64,000 nucleotides of DNA from NCBI RefSeq assembly GCF_000808535.1, contig NZ_JWLV01000049.1, positions 1 to 64,000 of the forward strand, written 5' to 3'. The translations under genes and the position numbers were made by a program. The notes beneath the pieces are model-generated. The model ran no database searches. It saw only the letters and a program-made list of their open reading frames with translations, and was not told the origin of the DNA. The DNA comes from Vibrio sinaloensis. Its GTDB lineage: Bacteria; Pseudomonadota; Gammaproteobacteria; Enterobacterales; Vibrionaceae. This document shows, piece by piece, positions 41,502 to 51,216 of this stretch (position 1 is its first letter; the number at the start of each line of letters is the position of its first letter).

Positions 41502-43499
41502 ATGAGGTATACCCCTACCTTAAAACTGAGTACCCGCTTGGTCGCTTTTGTCACTATGATCGTGATTATTGCCATGTTCATTCTCTTTTTGGGAGGAACA
41601 TTGTCGTTTAAGCGCCTTGGTCAAGAATACTTAGATCATTCTCTCAAGGGGATCGTCAACGTAGTAGATAAGGAGATGGAAGATCCGGATGCTGCGTATT
41701 CACTGCAACGCTGGATGCCGAAGATGCTGCAGGCGTCGAACATTGTCGAAATGGAGCTAGCATCGACGTACGGTACGATTTATCGCTTCAAAGATACGTC
41801 ATCGAAAGTGAATCCTGCACTGCTTTACCAAGTTGAATATCAACTCGAACGCAACGATGGGTATCAAATTCGGTTTAAAGCTGTTCCTCCCTATATTGGC
41901 TACGGCTATTCGATGCAGGCACTATGGTCCATCACGTTAGCGGTGGTACTCATTATCTTCTGTTTGATGCAAGGGGTGAAATGGCTGAAAGAGCAGCTGA
42001 GCGGATCTGAGATGCTGGAAGAACGAGGCAGAATGATCCTAGCGGGAAGGGTTGAAGAGTATGCGCAAGGCGATCCCAAAGAGTGGCCTTTTACCGCCAG
42101 TGAAGCGCTTGATCGCTTGATTGAAGAGCTAAGAGATGCGCGTCAAGAACGCAGTCGCTTTGACACCTTTATTCGTTCGCAAACTTTTCTGGATAAACTG
42201 ACTGGTACCGCAAACCGTGTTTTATTTGACAGTAAACTCGAAGCAGCGCTGTCAGAAAGTGGCTCTCATGGCGGTGTGCTTCTTATTCGCATTGATGATT
42301 GGGAGCAACTCAAAGAAGAGTATGGGAAAACCGTTGCCAATGATTTCTTAATTGAGGTCGGAGATAGTCTGACCACGGTCATCCAGCGTTACCCTGATGT
42401 CATCTTATCTCGCTATTACAATTCTGATTTCGCTATTTTTGCACCGAGTTTATCGAGCAAAGAAGTCTCTGCGATTGCTGCGAGCTGTATTAAGCAGTTA
42501 GCCCGTCTTACGCCACCCGACGTACTGGACCCAGAAAACTGGGTTCACATTGGCGTCAGTCTCTATCGGGAGGGCGAAAGTCAAGGTCGAATTATTGATG
42601 AATCAGAAACGGCACTTAAGAGTGCTCAGTTGCAGCGCTCTAACACATGGAGTCGCTTCCACAAGCATGTCAGTCCAGAGGAAGAGCGAGGTAGCGTTCG
42701 TTGGCGCACGCTTTTCGATCAAGTGTTGAAGCCTGACAAGTTGCACGTCTTTTCGCAGCCGTGTTTCCAGTTAGATGATCAGCAAGATAACCAACTAGAG
42801 CACTGTGAACTGTTTGCCCGAATCAACGATCCAGAGAAGGGAGTAATCAAAGCATCCCGTTTTAATTCAGCAATTGAATCAGTTGGTTACGAAATAATCT
42901 TAGACAAAGCAGTATTGAGAACTATCCTGCGTTATTTGAAAGTTTCTAAGGATTCAATGTGTTACTCTATAAATTTGCATGTCGTCCCTTTTGCCGACCG
43001 AGCCTACTTTAAATGGTTTCGTGATGAGCTATTGCAGTTGTCTACTGAGCAGCGAAAACAGCTGATTTTTGAGTTTGCTGAAGCGCGTTTAGTGAAGCAT
43101 CTCGATTATATGAGACCTGTCGCTAAAATGATTTCTGGTCTAGGTTGTAAAGTAGCGGTTGGTCAAGCTGGGCGCTCCATTGTTAGCACTTACTACTTAA
43201 AAGAGTTACCGATTAGCTACTTGAAGTTGCATCGAAGTTTAGTGAAACAGATCGATCAGCGTCATGAAAACCAGTTGTTCATTCGTAGCTTGCTTGGGGC
43301 TTGCGCGGGTTTAAACACCAAACTGATTGCGGTCGGAGTCGACAGTAAGCAAGAGCACAAAACAGTGCTTCAACTTGGTGTTCATGGGGTTCAGGGGCGA
43401 TATTTTGAATCAGAGAAACAACTGATTCCTCAACACATTCAGCATAAGCAAACCGCTGAGTTTAAGAAAGTACAAATTGGTCGACGAAAACGCTGGTGA
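41502..43499 (+). CDS. csrD: CsrD/MshH, degenerate GGDEF-EAL regulator
   Basis: 665 residues. Membrane helices near 15-38 and 137-157 flank a periplasmic domain. A HAMP-like/coiled region precedes a GGDEF domain (about 235-385) in which the motif is YNSDF, and an EAL domain (about 405-645) in which EAL is ELF. Both are therefore probably inactive as cyclase and phosphodiesterase. In E. coli CsrD promotes RNase E decay of CsrB/CsrC small RNAs. Called MshH in Vibrio because it abuts the MSHA genes. Confidence 0.88.
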   Translation: MRYTPTLKLSTRLVAFVTMIVIIAMFILFLGGTLSFKRLGQEYLDHSLKGIVNVVDKEMEDPDAAYSLQRWMPKMLQASNIVEMELASTYGTIYRFKDTSSKVNPALLYQVEYQLERNDGYQIRFKAVPPYIGYGYSMQALWSITLAVVLIIFCLMQGVKWLKEQLSGSEMLEERGRMILAGRVEEYAQGDPKEWPFTASEALDRLIEELRDARQERSRFDTFIRSQTFLDKLTGTANRVLFDSKLEAALSESGSHGGVLLIRIDDWEQLKEEYGKTVANDFLIEVGDSLTTVIQRYPDVILSRYYNSDFAIFAPSLSSKEVSAIAASCIKQLARLTPPDVLDPENWVHIGVSLYREGESQGRIIDESETALKSAQLQRSNTWSRFHKHVSPEEERGSVRWRTLFDQVLKPDKLHVFSQPCFQLDDQQDNQLEHCELFARINDPEKGVIKASRFNSAIESVGYEIILDKAVLRTILRYLKVSKDSMCYSINLHVVPFADRAYFKWFRDELLQLSTEQRKQLIFEFAEARLVKHLDYMRPVAKMISGLGCKVAVGQAGRSIVSTYYLKELPISYLKLHRSLVKQIDQRHENQLFIRSLLGACAGLNTKLIAVGVDSKQEHKTVLQLGVHGVQGRYFESEKQLIPQHIQHKQTAEFKKVQIGRRKRW

Positions 43500-43512
43500 C
43501 AAATAACGACAA

Positions 43513-44952
43513 ATGAATATGCAATCCTTATTCGGTAAATTCAGGCAAACCGCTCACAAACAGACGCAACTTACGGTTGTTGTTTTACCCCATGCCTTGT
43601 TTTTTTCGCCGCTACCAAGCTGTAATCTACCCAGTCAAGTCAACTACGATGGTGCGTCTTGGCAGGATGCCCTAGTTAAGGCACTTAAAGACGCTGACGT
43701 TTCTGATTTGTCGGCACAAGTCGTGCTGAGCGCAAACCTATATCAAACCTATCAAATTGATAAGCCCTCGATGCCGGAAGAAGAACTCTCTGCGGCATTG
43801 CCATTTCTTCTGAAAGATCTGATTTCAGAGCGCGTTAGCGACATCATCGCTGATTTTACCCCATCACCAATCGGCAATAAGTTACAAGTTTTTGTCGTCA
43901 ATCGTCACTTGGTCGAGGCTCTTAACAGTGCTTTGGGGCAGTTTAATATCGAACTGACACGAATATTGGTCGAGGACGAAGTGTGGGCTCACTCTGCAGG
44001 GGAGCTAGCACAGTTCTTACTGCTTCATCGGAGCCACAAAGGGCAATTTAAAGTCAGTGCGTTTGTGGATGGCCAGTGTGCGTTCCAAAGAACGATTCGC
44101 GGAGTCGCTTCTCCATTGACTGGGGTTGCGAGTAGCGCGTTGCAGCTAGACAGCTTGGCGTTGGAGCTCCAACGCTCAGTCGACTATCTCTCTTCCCAAT
44201 TGCGTTCGGCGTCATTGCACCAGATGAAAGTGTGCTGTGACGAAGAAGATCAAGCCACGGTCGCTACGGAGCTTTCTGAACGTTTGAGCGTCAAAGCCTC
44301 ACCACTCGTTGAGGGAGAAGAGCCGTCCGGGCTTATCTTGCTCAAGAGTGTTGCTGCGGTTGGTGACAAATCAGTTAACTTATTCCCAGACCACTTAAAG
44401 CCAAAGAAAGAACACTTTACGTTAAAAAACGTCGCCTTAGGGTGGGGGATAACATCTCTGTTATTGGGCGGAGCCTATTTTGTGCTTGTCACCCAAAAGA
44501 GTGGTTTGAGTAGTGAGCTATCCGCTCTGAAATCTCAGGAATCTGAGTTTCGCCTTCAAGTGGATACATTAACCCAGCGTTTGGCTAAGCACCAACCAAC
44601 GCTCGCTAAAGTCGCAGCGGTAACTCGATTGGAACAGGAAATAGAATCCAAGCGCCAATCTTTGCAAGCCGTTAGTGAATACGACGATGCCCAGCAGATG
44701 GGCTACTCGGGCGTTATGCGTTCGTTGGCTCAACTTGGGCGAAACGACATCTCACTAAACTCAATTACGATTGATAGTACGGGGTTGGATTTACAAGGTT
44801 ATGCAAGGGAGCCACAAGTCATCCCGAATTGGATCAACCAGTTTAAAACAGAGCTCAACTTAGTAGGACGAACGTTTGAAAAGTTACAGATTGGTCGAAA
44901 TGATCAAGACATTGTGATCTTTGAGTTGAAAACACGAGGAGATAAGCAATGA
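43513..44952 (+). CDS. mshI: MSHA biogenesis protein MshI (PilM- plus PilN-like)
   Basis: 479 residues. The N-terminal part (about 1-290) has the actin-like PilM character. It contains NLFPDHLKPKKEHFTLKN at about 296, a phrase typical of PilN N-termini. One membrane helix (about 308-326), a coiled coil (335-395) and a C-terminal PilN-like fold (400-479) follow. It thus seems to unite cytoplasmic and inner-membrane platform parts in one chain. Starts 13 bp after csrD; ATGA overlap with mshJ. Confidence 0.88.
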   Translation: MNMQSLFGKFRQTAHKQTQLTVVVLPHALFFSPLPSCNLPSQVNYDGASWQDALVKALKDADVSDLSAQVVLSANLYQTYQIDKPSMPEEELSAALPFLLKDLISERVSDIIADFTPSPIGNKLQVFVVNRHLVEALNSALGQFNIELTRILVEDEVWAHSAGELAQFLLLHRSHKGQFKVSAFVDGQCAFQRTIRGVASPLTGVASSALQLDSLALELQRSVDYLSSQLRSASLHQMKVCCDEEDQATVATELSERLSVKASPLVEGEEPSGLILLKSVAAVGDKSVNLFPDHLKPKKEHFTLKNVALGWGITSLLLGGAYFVLVTQKSGLSSELSALKSQESEFRLQVDTLTQRLAKHQPTLAKVAAVTRLEQEIESKRQSLQAVSEYDDAQQMGYSGVMRSLAQLGRNDISLNSITIDSTGLDLQGYAREPQVIPNWINQFKTELNLVGRTFEKLQIGRNDQDIVIFELKTRGDKQ

Positions 44953-45599
44953 AACACTATTGGTCGCAAGCTAGCGATAAATTTGCTCAGCTCTCTGCTC
45001 GAGAAAAGTGGTTGATCACATTGTGTGGGTTTGTCGCAATTATATTGGGGCTTTTTACGCTCTTGGTGGAACCGGCTTATTTAGCCAAGAAACAGCTTGA
45101 GCAACAAATCTCGACCACAAAGCTCAATAGCCAACGTTTGGAAGCGGATGTGCTTTTGATGACGGCCAAGCTCTCTAAAGATCCTGATCAAGAGATCAAT
45201 ATGCGCTATAAGCAGCTAGTGACAGAAAGTCAGCTACTTTCAGAACAGCTATCGAACATCATCGAGAATTTGATTTCTCCCAGTGAAATGGCAAATCTTT
45301 TAGAAAGCGTTCTCAGAGAGTCTAAGAAACTCAAGTTAGTTTCTCTGGTTTCACAGCGCGCAGAGCCGATAGTGAGCCGCGAGAATGACAATCACGGTTC
45401 GGGCTACTATCTACATCCCGTTCGTATTGAGCTGACAGGCAGCTATTTTGACATTGTTCAATACTTAGAGTCACTTGAGTCAATGCCAGTCAAATACTAT
45501 TGGCGTACTTTTAGCTATAAAGTCGAAGAGTACCCAAGTGCGCGTTTGATCCTAGAGGTCTACACCCTTGGCACGAGAGAGGAGTTTATCGGTGGTTAG
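44949..45599 (+). CDS. mshJ: MSHA biogenesis protein MshJ (PilO-like)
   Basis: 216 residues. One membrane helix (about 22-42, WLITLCGFVAIILGLFTLLV), a periplasmic coiled coil (45-105) and a ferredoxin-like domain with YYLHPVRIELTGSYFDIVQY (about 152-171), the PilO/GspM pattern. Forms the alignment complex with MshI and MshK. Overlaps mshI by 4 bp and mshK at its end. Confidence 0.88.
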   Translation: MKHYWSQASDKFAQLSAREKWLITLCGFVAIILGLFTLLVEPAYLAKKQLEQQISTTKLNSQRLEADVLLMTAKLSKDPDQEINMRYKQLVTESQLLSEQLSNIIENLISPSEMANLLESVLRESKKLKLVSLVSQRAEPIVSRENDNHGSGYYLHPVRIELTGSYFDIVQYLESLESMPVKYYWRTFSYKVEEYPSARLILEVYTLGTREEFIGG

Positions 45600-45915
45600 A
45601 TTTTTTGCCTTTCTGCTGCTTGTAAATACTTCACTGGCTTGGGCGCAGCAGGACCCGACGGCACCGTTAAATTGGCAGAAGCCAAAAGTCGCTCAACCGG
45701 CAAAAAAGCCAGTCAGTTATCGACTGCCAAAACTGCAAAGTATTGTCTGCGTTGCCGACGTGCCTTGCAAAGCAATATTGAATGGAGAAGTAGTCATGGC
45801 GGGGGAGCGTGTCAGTGGCTACTACGTAAATAACATTGAATCGGAAAGAGTCGTGCTGTCTCGCAAAGGCAAGCAATGGACGTTAGAACTCTTTTCTTTG
45901 GATATAAAACAGTAA
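45592..45915 (+). CDS. mshK: MSHA biogenesis protein MshK (PilP-like)
   Basis: 107 residues from GTG 45592, 8 nt after AGGAG; a longer TTG frame is less likely. Signal peptide about 1-18 (FAFLLLVNTSLAWA-QQD). QQDPTAPLNWQKP is the DPT/L motif shared by PilP/GspC proteins, followed by a small beta domain with GERVSGYYVNNIE. Probably contacts the secretin MshL. Overlaps the end of mshJ by 8 bp. Confidence 0.88.
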   Translation: MVRFFAFLLLVNTSLAWAQQDPTAPLNWQKPKVAQPAKKPVSYRLPKLQSIVCVADVPCKAILNGEVVMAGERVSGYYVNNIESERVVLSRKGKQWTLELFSLDIKQ

Positions 45916-45930
45916 GGTATTGGGAATTAT

Positions 45931-47565
45931 ATGCGTAGACTCGCCGTAGCCGTGATGATTGCGTCGTTGATGGGATGCTCCATGGGGCACAGAGATCCCA
46001 TAGAGGCGAAAGAAACATTGAATGAAGCAATCAATGAAGCGAATAGTCGTAGCTTAGCGCAATTACCTGCGTCTGTTGAAGCAGACCTAATGCCTGAGCT
46101 TTCTTCTGACAGTGCTACTTCATTCGACACCGTAAAGCGCTTTCGTATTCAGGCGAATGCTGTGTCAGCGAAAGCCTTTTTCACCAGTTTAGTTAAAGGG
46201 ACAGAGTTTAGTGCAGCAATCCACCCAGACGTGACTGGAACGATTACAGTTAACTTGACGGACGTTTCTTTGGATGAGGTGCTTAACGTCGTCAGAGATA
46301 TGTATGGCTATGACGTTGTGAAAACAGGCAATGTTATTCAAGTCTACCCAGCCGGCCTGCGCACCGTCACAATCCCTGTCGACTATCTACAGTTCAAACG
46401 ATCAGGTCGCTCATTAACCTCTATCTCTACCGGTACCATTACCAATACCGACAGCGGCTCTTCTGACTCTTCTGATAGCTCAAGCTCTTCACGCTCAACG
46501 AGCTCTGCGAAAGGTGGTACAGAGATTGAGACCATCAGTGAAAGTGATTTTTGGCCTCAATTACAACTGGCAGTGACACAGTTGATCGGTGGTGGTGAGG
46601 GGCAGAGTGTGGTTGTAACGCCTCAAGCTAGCGTGATTACGGTAAGAGCTTACCCAGATGAAATCCGCGAAGTGCGAGAGTTTTTAGGCGTGTCACAGCA
46701 GAGAATGCAGCGCCAAGTGATCCTCGAAGCCAAGATCTTAGAAGTCACCTTGAGTGATGGTTATCAACAAGGGATCAATTGGTCTAAGGCATTCAGCTCT
46801 AATGGTACCAACTACACCATTGGTCAGGGCTCCATCGTGAAAGACACCAGCGGCAGCATTATTCCCGCAGTGCTACCGGGGTTAGATGCAATCGGAACCT
46901 TGCTTGGTGGGCAATCAAACTTGGTGATCTCGAGCGGCAGTTTCGATGCCGTATTGAGCTTTATGGCAACTCAGGGTGACTTGAACGTCCTTTCTAGCCC
47001 GCGTGTGACGGCGTCAAATAACCAAAAAGCGGTCATCAAAGTGGGTACTGACGAATACTTCGTTACCGATCTCTCCAGTGTGGTGGGTAACGGTGACAAC
47101 TCAGAGCCTTCTCCTGAGGTGGAGTTGACGCCTTTCTTCTCAGGTATTTCTCTCGACGTGACGCCACAAATCGATGACCAAGGTAACGTGCTGTTGCATG
47201 TGCACCCCGCCGTTATCGATGTTAATGAACAAGTGAAAGAGATTGGTTTTGGGGATTCGCGTATTACTTTGCCGTTAGCGCGAAGCTCTATTCGCGAGTC
47301 TGACTCGGTGATTCGAGCGCAAGACGGAGACGTGGTCGTGATAGGGGGCTTAATGAAGTCCAACACTGTTGATCAAGTGTCGAAAGTGCCAGTTTTAGGT
47401 GATGTGCCAGTCTTAGGGCATCTATTCCGAAATACGTCGAAGCTGACGCAAAAAACCGAGTTAGTCATCCTACTCAAGCCTACCGTCGTTGGTGTAAATA
47501 CGTGGCAGAAGGAATTAGAGCGATCTCGAGATTTGCTTCAAGAGTGGTTTCCTGACGAGCAATAA
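45931..47565 (+). CDS. mshL: MSHA outer-membrane secretin MshL
   Basis: 544 residues. Lipoprotein signal with lipobox LMGC (Cys16), so lipid-anchored. N-domains (about 65-135, FRIQANAVSAKAFFTSL), a Ser/Asp-rich linker (about 175-200), then the secretin domain (about 260-530) with VPVLGDVPVLGHLFRNTSK and the terminal TELVILLKPTVV. Forms the gated pore through which the pilus exits. Corresponds to PilQ. mshM starts 3 bp later. Confidence 0.95.
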   Translation: MRRLAVAVMIASLMGCSMGHRDPIEAKETLNEAINEANSRSLAQLPASVEADLMPELSSDSATSFDTVKRFRIQANAVSAKAFFTSLVKGTEFSAAIHPDVTGTITVNLTDVSLDEVLNVVRDMYGYDVVKTGNVIQVYPAGLRTVTIPVDYLQFKRSGRSLTSISTGTITNTDSGSSDSSDSSSSSRSTSSAKGGTEIETISESDFWPQLQLAVTQLIGGGEGQSVVVTPQASVITVRAYPDEIREVREFLGVSQQRMQRQVILEAKILEVTLSDGYQQGINWSKAFSSNGTNYTIGQGSIVKDTSGSIIPAVLPGLDAIGTLLGGQSNLVISSGSFDAVLSFMATQGDLNVLSSPRVTASNNQKAVIKVGTDEYFVTDLSSVVGNGDNSEPSPEVELTPFFSGISLDVTPQIDDQGNVLLHVHPAVIDVNEQVKEIGFGDSRITLPLARSSIRESDSVIRAQDGDVVVIGGLMKSNTVDQVSKVPVLGDVPVLGHLFRNTSKLTQKTELVILLKPTVVGVNTWQKELERSRDLLQEWFPDEQ

Positions 47566-47568
47566 CGG

Positions 47569-48411
47569 ATGTACTTGGACTATTTTGGCTTCGAACAACT
47601 ACCGTTCGGGCTAACCCCTTCGACTGAGCTCTTTCTCGGCTTAGGGCCACACTATGAAGCGATTCATACTGTCCATTCCGCTTTGGAGCTTGGCGAGGGG
47701 CTGGTGAAGGTGATTGGGGAAGTGGGCACTGGAAAAACGATGGTGTGCCGCATGATGGTCAAGTATCTGCCTGATCACGTTCAGTTGGTTTACTTGCCCA
47801 ACCCCGCACTCAATGGTGAGGAACTGCGGGTTGCGGTCGCTGCCGAGTTAGGTATTGAAGAGCACGCCACCAATACATTGGTCGAGTTGATTCAACGCCG
47901 TTTGATTGAGCTGGCAAGAGAAGGAAAACAAGTGGTGGTGTTTGTCGACGAAGCGCAAGCTCTGCCTGATGATGCCCTTGAAGTGCTTCGTCTTTTTGGC
48001 AACTTGGAAACAGAAGATAGGAAACTGCTTCATATTGTTCTCATAGGTCAGCCAGAGCTAGAGGCAAGGCTGCAGCAACATCATTTACGCCAGCTTCGTC
48101 AAAGAATTACCTTCAGCGCCTATATTCGCACGCTGAATCTCAATGAAGTGGTGGCGTACATTGATAATCGGCTGGAAAAGTCGGGCGGTAGTCGACAATT
48201 GTTCAGCAGTGAGCAGAAAAAAGCTATCTGGCGCGCAAGCCGTGGAATTCCTCGGTTAATCAATCAAATTGGTCACAAAGCACTGGTTGTAGCGAGCAGC
48301 CGTGATGAAAAAAAGGTCTGCAACGAACATCTTTATGACGCAATCCACGATACGTACGACAGCAGAAAACCAAAATTTAAACGTCCCATATTTTGGGGGT
48401 GGAGAGAATAA
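47569..48411 (+). CDS. mshM: MSHA biogenesis ATPase MshM (ExeA-like)
   Basis: 280 residues, AAA+ fold. The start MYLDYFGFEQLPFGLTPSTE matches ExeA/GspA ATPases. Walker A GEVGTGKTMVCR (about 48-59) and Walker B VVVFVDEAQALPD (about 123-135). No peptidoglycan-binding or membrane domain is attached, unlike ExeA. Probably helps secretin or complex assembly. Its TAA shares the A of the mshN ATG. Confidence 0.92.
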   Translation: MYLDYFGFEQLPFGLTPSTELFLGLGPHYEAIHTVHSALELGEGLVKVIGEVGTGKTMVCRMMVKYLPDHVQLVYLPNPALNGEELRVAVAAELGIEEHATNTLVELIQRRLIELAREGKQVVVFVDEAQALPDDALEVLRLFGNLETEDRKLLHIVLIGQPELEARLQQHHLRQLRQRITFSAYIRTLNLNEVVAYIDNRLEKSGGSRQLFSSEQKKAIWRASRGIPRLINQIGHKALVVASSRDEKKVCNEHLYDAIHDTYDSRKPKFKRPIFWGWRE

Positions 48412-49484
48412 TGAGTGCAATCAACCAAGCATTGTCTGAATTAGCTCGTAAGAAAGGGGGAAAGCTTTCTGAGATTGAGCAGATTCGCGTGTCACCCGTA
48501 AAGCAACGCTCTGTTGTGCCTTGGGTTGTTGGAACGTTTGCGATCAGTTTAGGTGTCGGCGGGTGGGCGATCTCCTATCAACAACCTTCTCAGATAGAGC
48601 AAATAGCACCGGAACCGTCCTCGGTTTTTAATGAGTCTGTAGCAACTAATAGTCATGTGCCCTCTCCAACGGCGAAAGCGACCACTCAAGGTGGAACCAT
48701 TTATCGCTCCGAAGTGCCGCGTTTTCCTTCTACGGTATCTGAAACGGATCAAGCCTCGCCTCTTGTTGCGACGTCTCAGTCTGTAGTGGCCCTTGCTCAA
48801 GTTGAGTCATCTTCTCAGCCAAAAGTGACGGGTAATAAATCCGAGCAGGTAAGCTCAAAAGCCAACTCAGGTGACATAGTGATTCAGCAGGTCGAGCTAA
48901 CGGCAGAGCAGCTTTCTAATAATGCACAAAAACGAGCTCAGAAGGCCCTAGATAGCAATAACCTAGATGAAGCATTAGCAAATTACAGTGAGGCGCTGAA
49001 ATACACGCCGTATGACACAAAGGTTCGCCAAACTTTGTCAGCTCTCTATTACGGCAAAGGTGATGTGCGTAGAGCGGGCGAGCTTTTACAAAAGGGTATA
49101 AGCCTTGACAAAGAGAGCGTCGTGTTGCGACTCGCGCTAGCAAAACTGTTAATGAAAGAGAAGCAAAACGCTGCTGCTCTAACGGCTTTGTCGGCGCTAC
49201 CTGAAGAGGCAAGTGTTGAGTATCTCTCTCTTCGTGGTGTGCTCGCGCAGCAGAACAATCAAAATGAGATGGCGTTATCGAGTTATCTAAAGCTAGTAGA
49301 GATTGAACCGGAAAGTGGTCGCTGGTGGTTAGGCTTGGCGATTCAGCAAGAGCGAGCACTTGAATTTGAGCAAGCGCAGCAGTCGTACAACAAAGCGCTA
49401 GCTGGATTCGGTTTGTCGGGACAGTCGCAGCAATTTATTCATGACCGTTTGGCTTTGATCAAGCAGTTAGGGGAGTCAAAATAG
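48411..49484 (+). CDS. mshN: MSHA biogenesis TPR protein MshN
   Basis: 357 residues from ATG 48411 (MSAINQALSELARKKGGKLS). The N-terminal segment resembles ExeB/GspB-type starts. One membrane helix (about 38-55), then a Ser/Pro/Thr-rich periplasmic stretch (55-160) and at least four TPR units (about 170-350, for example AQKALDSNNLDEALANYSEAL). Probably pairs with MshM for secretin placement. Its TAG shares a G with the mshE GTG start. Confidence 0.88.
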   Translation: MSAINQALSELARKKGGKLSEIEQIRVSPVKQRSVVPWVVGTFAISLGVGGWAISYQQPSQIEQIAPEPSSVFNESVATNSHVPSPTAKATTQGGTIYRSEVPRFPSTVSETDQASPLVATSQSVVALAQVESSSQPKVTGNKSEQVSSKANSGDIVIQQVELTAEQLSNNAQKRAQKALDSNNLDEALANYSEALKYTPYDTKVRQTLSALYYGKGDVRRAGELLQKGISLDKESVVLRLALAKLLMKEKQNAAALTALSALPEEASVEYLSLRGVLAQQNNQNEMALSSYLKLVEIEPESGRWWLGLAIQQERALEFEQAQQSYNKALAGFGLSGQSQQFIHDRLALIKQLGESK

Positions 49485-51208
49485 TGCAAATCAAACTTCG
49501 AAAACGTCTTGGCGATTTGCTGGTTGAAGAAGGCATTATCTCCGAACAGCAGGTAGAACAAGCTCTGGCTGCGCAAAAGTCGACGGGTAGAAAGTTGGGC
49601 GCGGCTTTAATTGAGCTAGGGTTCCTCACCGAACATCAAATGCTGACTTTCCTCTCTCAACAGTTGGATATTCCGCTGATTGATTTGAGCCGAGCAAACG
49701 TCGATGTCGAGGCGGTCCAGTTATTGCCAGAAGTGCATGCACGTCGACTGCGCGCTTTGGTCATTGGTCGCCAGCAAGATACGTTACGTATTGCGATGAG
49801 TGACCCGGCAGACTTGTTTGCTCAAGAAGCTTTATTGGGGCAACTGCCTCAATATGGTATTGAGTTTGTCATCGCTCCTGAAAAGCAGCTCGTCGATGGG
49901 TTTGACCGCTATTATCGTCGGACGAAAGAGATCGCGTCCTTTGCTGAGCAACTTCAAGCGGAGCACCAAGTTACAGAAGCCTTCGATTTTAGTATTGAAG
50001 GCGAAGACAGCGATGAAGTTACCGTAGTCAAACTGATCAACTCTCTATTTGAAGATGCGATCCAGATCGGCGCATCCGATATTCATATCGAGCCTGACGC
50101 TGATGTATTGCGATTAAGGCAGCGGATTGATGGTGTGTTACACGAGACTTTGCTCAATGAGGTCAACATCGCACCAGCCCTTGTGCTACGTTTGAAGCTG
50201 ATGGCCAACCTCGATATTTCTGAGAAGCGTTTACCACAAGATGGCCGTTTTAATATCAAGGCGAAGGGGCAATCGGTTGATATTCGTATGTCCACGATGC
50301 CCGTCCAGTACGGCGAATCGGTGGTAATGCGTCTCCTAAATCAGTCGTCGGGCGTACGTAAATTGGATGACTCTGGTATTCCTTCCCATCTACTTGAGCG
50401 TCTTCGTCGTCAATTGAAACGTCCTCATGGCATGATTCTCGTAACTGGCCCTACTGGTTCCGGTAAAACCACGACACTTTACGGGGCGCTCAGTGAGCTT
50501 AATGTACCAGGGAAGAAAATCATTACCGCAGAAGACCCTGTTGAGTATCGCTTACCTCGTATCAATCAGGTTCAAGTTAACCCTAAAATCGACCTCGACT
50601 TCTCCACGGTGTTAAGAACCTTTTTACGCCAAGACCCAGACATTATTTTGATTGGTGAGATGCGCGATCAAGAAACCGTCGAAATAGGACTGCGAGCCGC
50701 ATTAACCGGTCACCTTGTATTGAGCACTTTGCACACTAATGACGCGGTCGATAGCGCGCTGAGGATGATGGATATGGGCGCACCAGGCTACTTGGTTGCA
50801 AGTGCAGTGCGAGCGGTCGTGGCTCAGCGTCTGGTTCGTAAGATCTGTCCTGACTGCAAAACCGAAGAGCAGGTTGATGAAGCGAGGAAGCAGTGGCTTG
50901 CGCAGCGATTCCCTAACCAAGTAGAGACATCATTCTCTCGTGGTCGCGGGTGCCAAAACTGCAACCTTACCGGCTATCGAGGTCGAATTGGTGTTTTTGA
51001 GATGCTTGAATTGGAGCAAGATATGATGGATATGCTTCGTGCGAGTGATGCTGTGGGTTTTGCCCGCGTTGCTCGTGAATCTGCGTCATACAAGCCGTTA
51101 CTCGCTTCTGCGATGGAGCTTGCGATAAGCGGAGTCGTCAGCCTCGATGAGGTGATGAGCCTGGGTGAAGGTGATTCATCAGGCGTAGAAAAAGCGATCT
51201 ATATCTAG
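49484..51208 (+). CDS. mshE: MSHA pilus extension ATPase MshE, c-di-GMP-binding
   Basis: 574 residues from GTG 49484. The N-terminus carries two MshEN cyclic-di-GMP motifs: RLGDLLVEEGIISEQQVEQA... ending in Gln31, and a second beginning KLGAALIELG (37-46). Then the T2SE ATPase: Walker A GPTGSGKTTT (about 321-330), Asp box, Walker B DIILIGEMRD (about 386-395), tetracysteine zinc site CPDC...CQNC (about 456-490). Powers pilus growth when c-di-GMP is bound. No PilT retraction ATPase in this locus. Confidence 0.96.
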   Translation: MQIKLRKRLGDLLVEEGIISEQQVEQALAAQKSTGRKLGAALIELGFLTEHQMLTFLSQQLDIPLIDLSRANVDVEAVQLLPEVHARRLRALVIGRQQDTLRIAMSDPADLFAQEALLGQLPQYGIEFVIAPEKQLVDGFDRYYRRTKEIASFAEQLQAEHQVTEAFDFSIEGEDSDEVTVVKLINSLFEDAIQIGASDIHIEPDADVLRLRQRIDGVLHETLLNEVNIAPALVLRLKLMANLDISEKRLPQDGRFNIKAKGQSVDIRMSTMPVQYGESVVMRLLNQSSGVRKLDDSGIPSHLLERLRRQLKRPHGMILVTGPTGSGKTTTLYGALSELNVPGKKIITAEDPVEYRLPRINQVQVNPKIDLDFSTVLRTFLRQDPDIILIGEMRDQETVEIGLRAALTGHLVLSTLHTNDAVDSALRMMDMGAPGYLVASAVRAVVAQRLVRKICPDCKTEEQVDEARKQWLAQRFPNQVETSFSRGRGCQNCNLTGYRGRIGVFEMLELEQDMMDMLRASDAVGFARVARESASYKPLLASAMELAISGVVSLDEVMSLGEGDSSGVEKAIYI

Positions 51209-51216
51209 GTTCGGGC

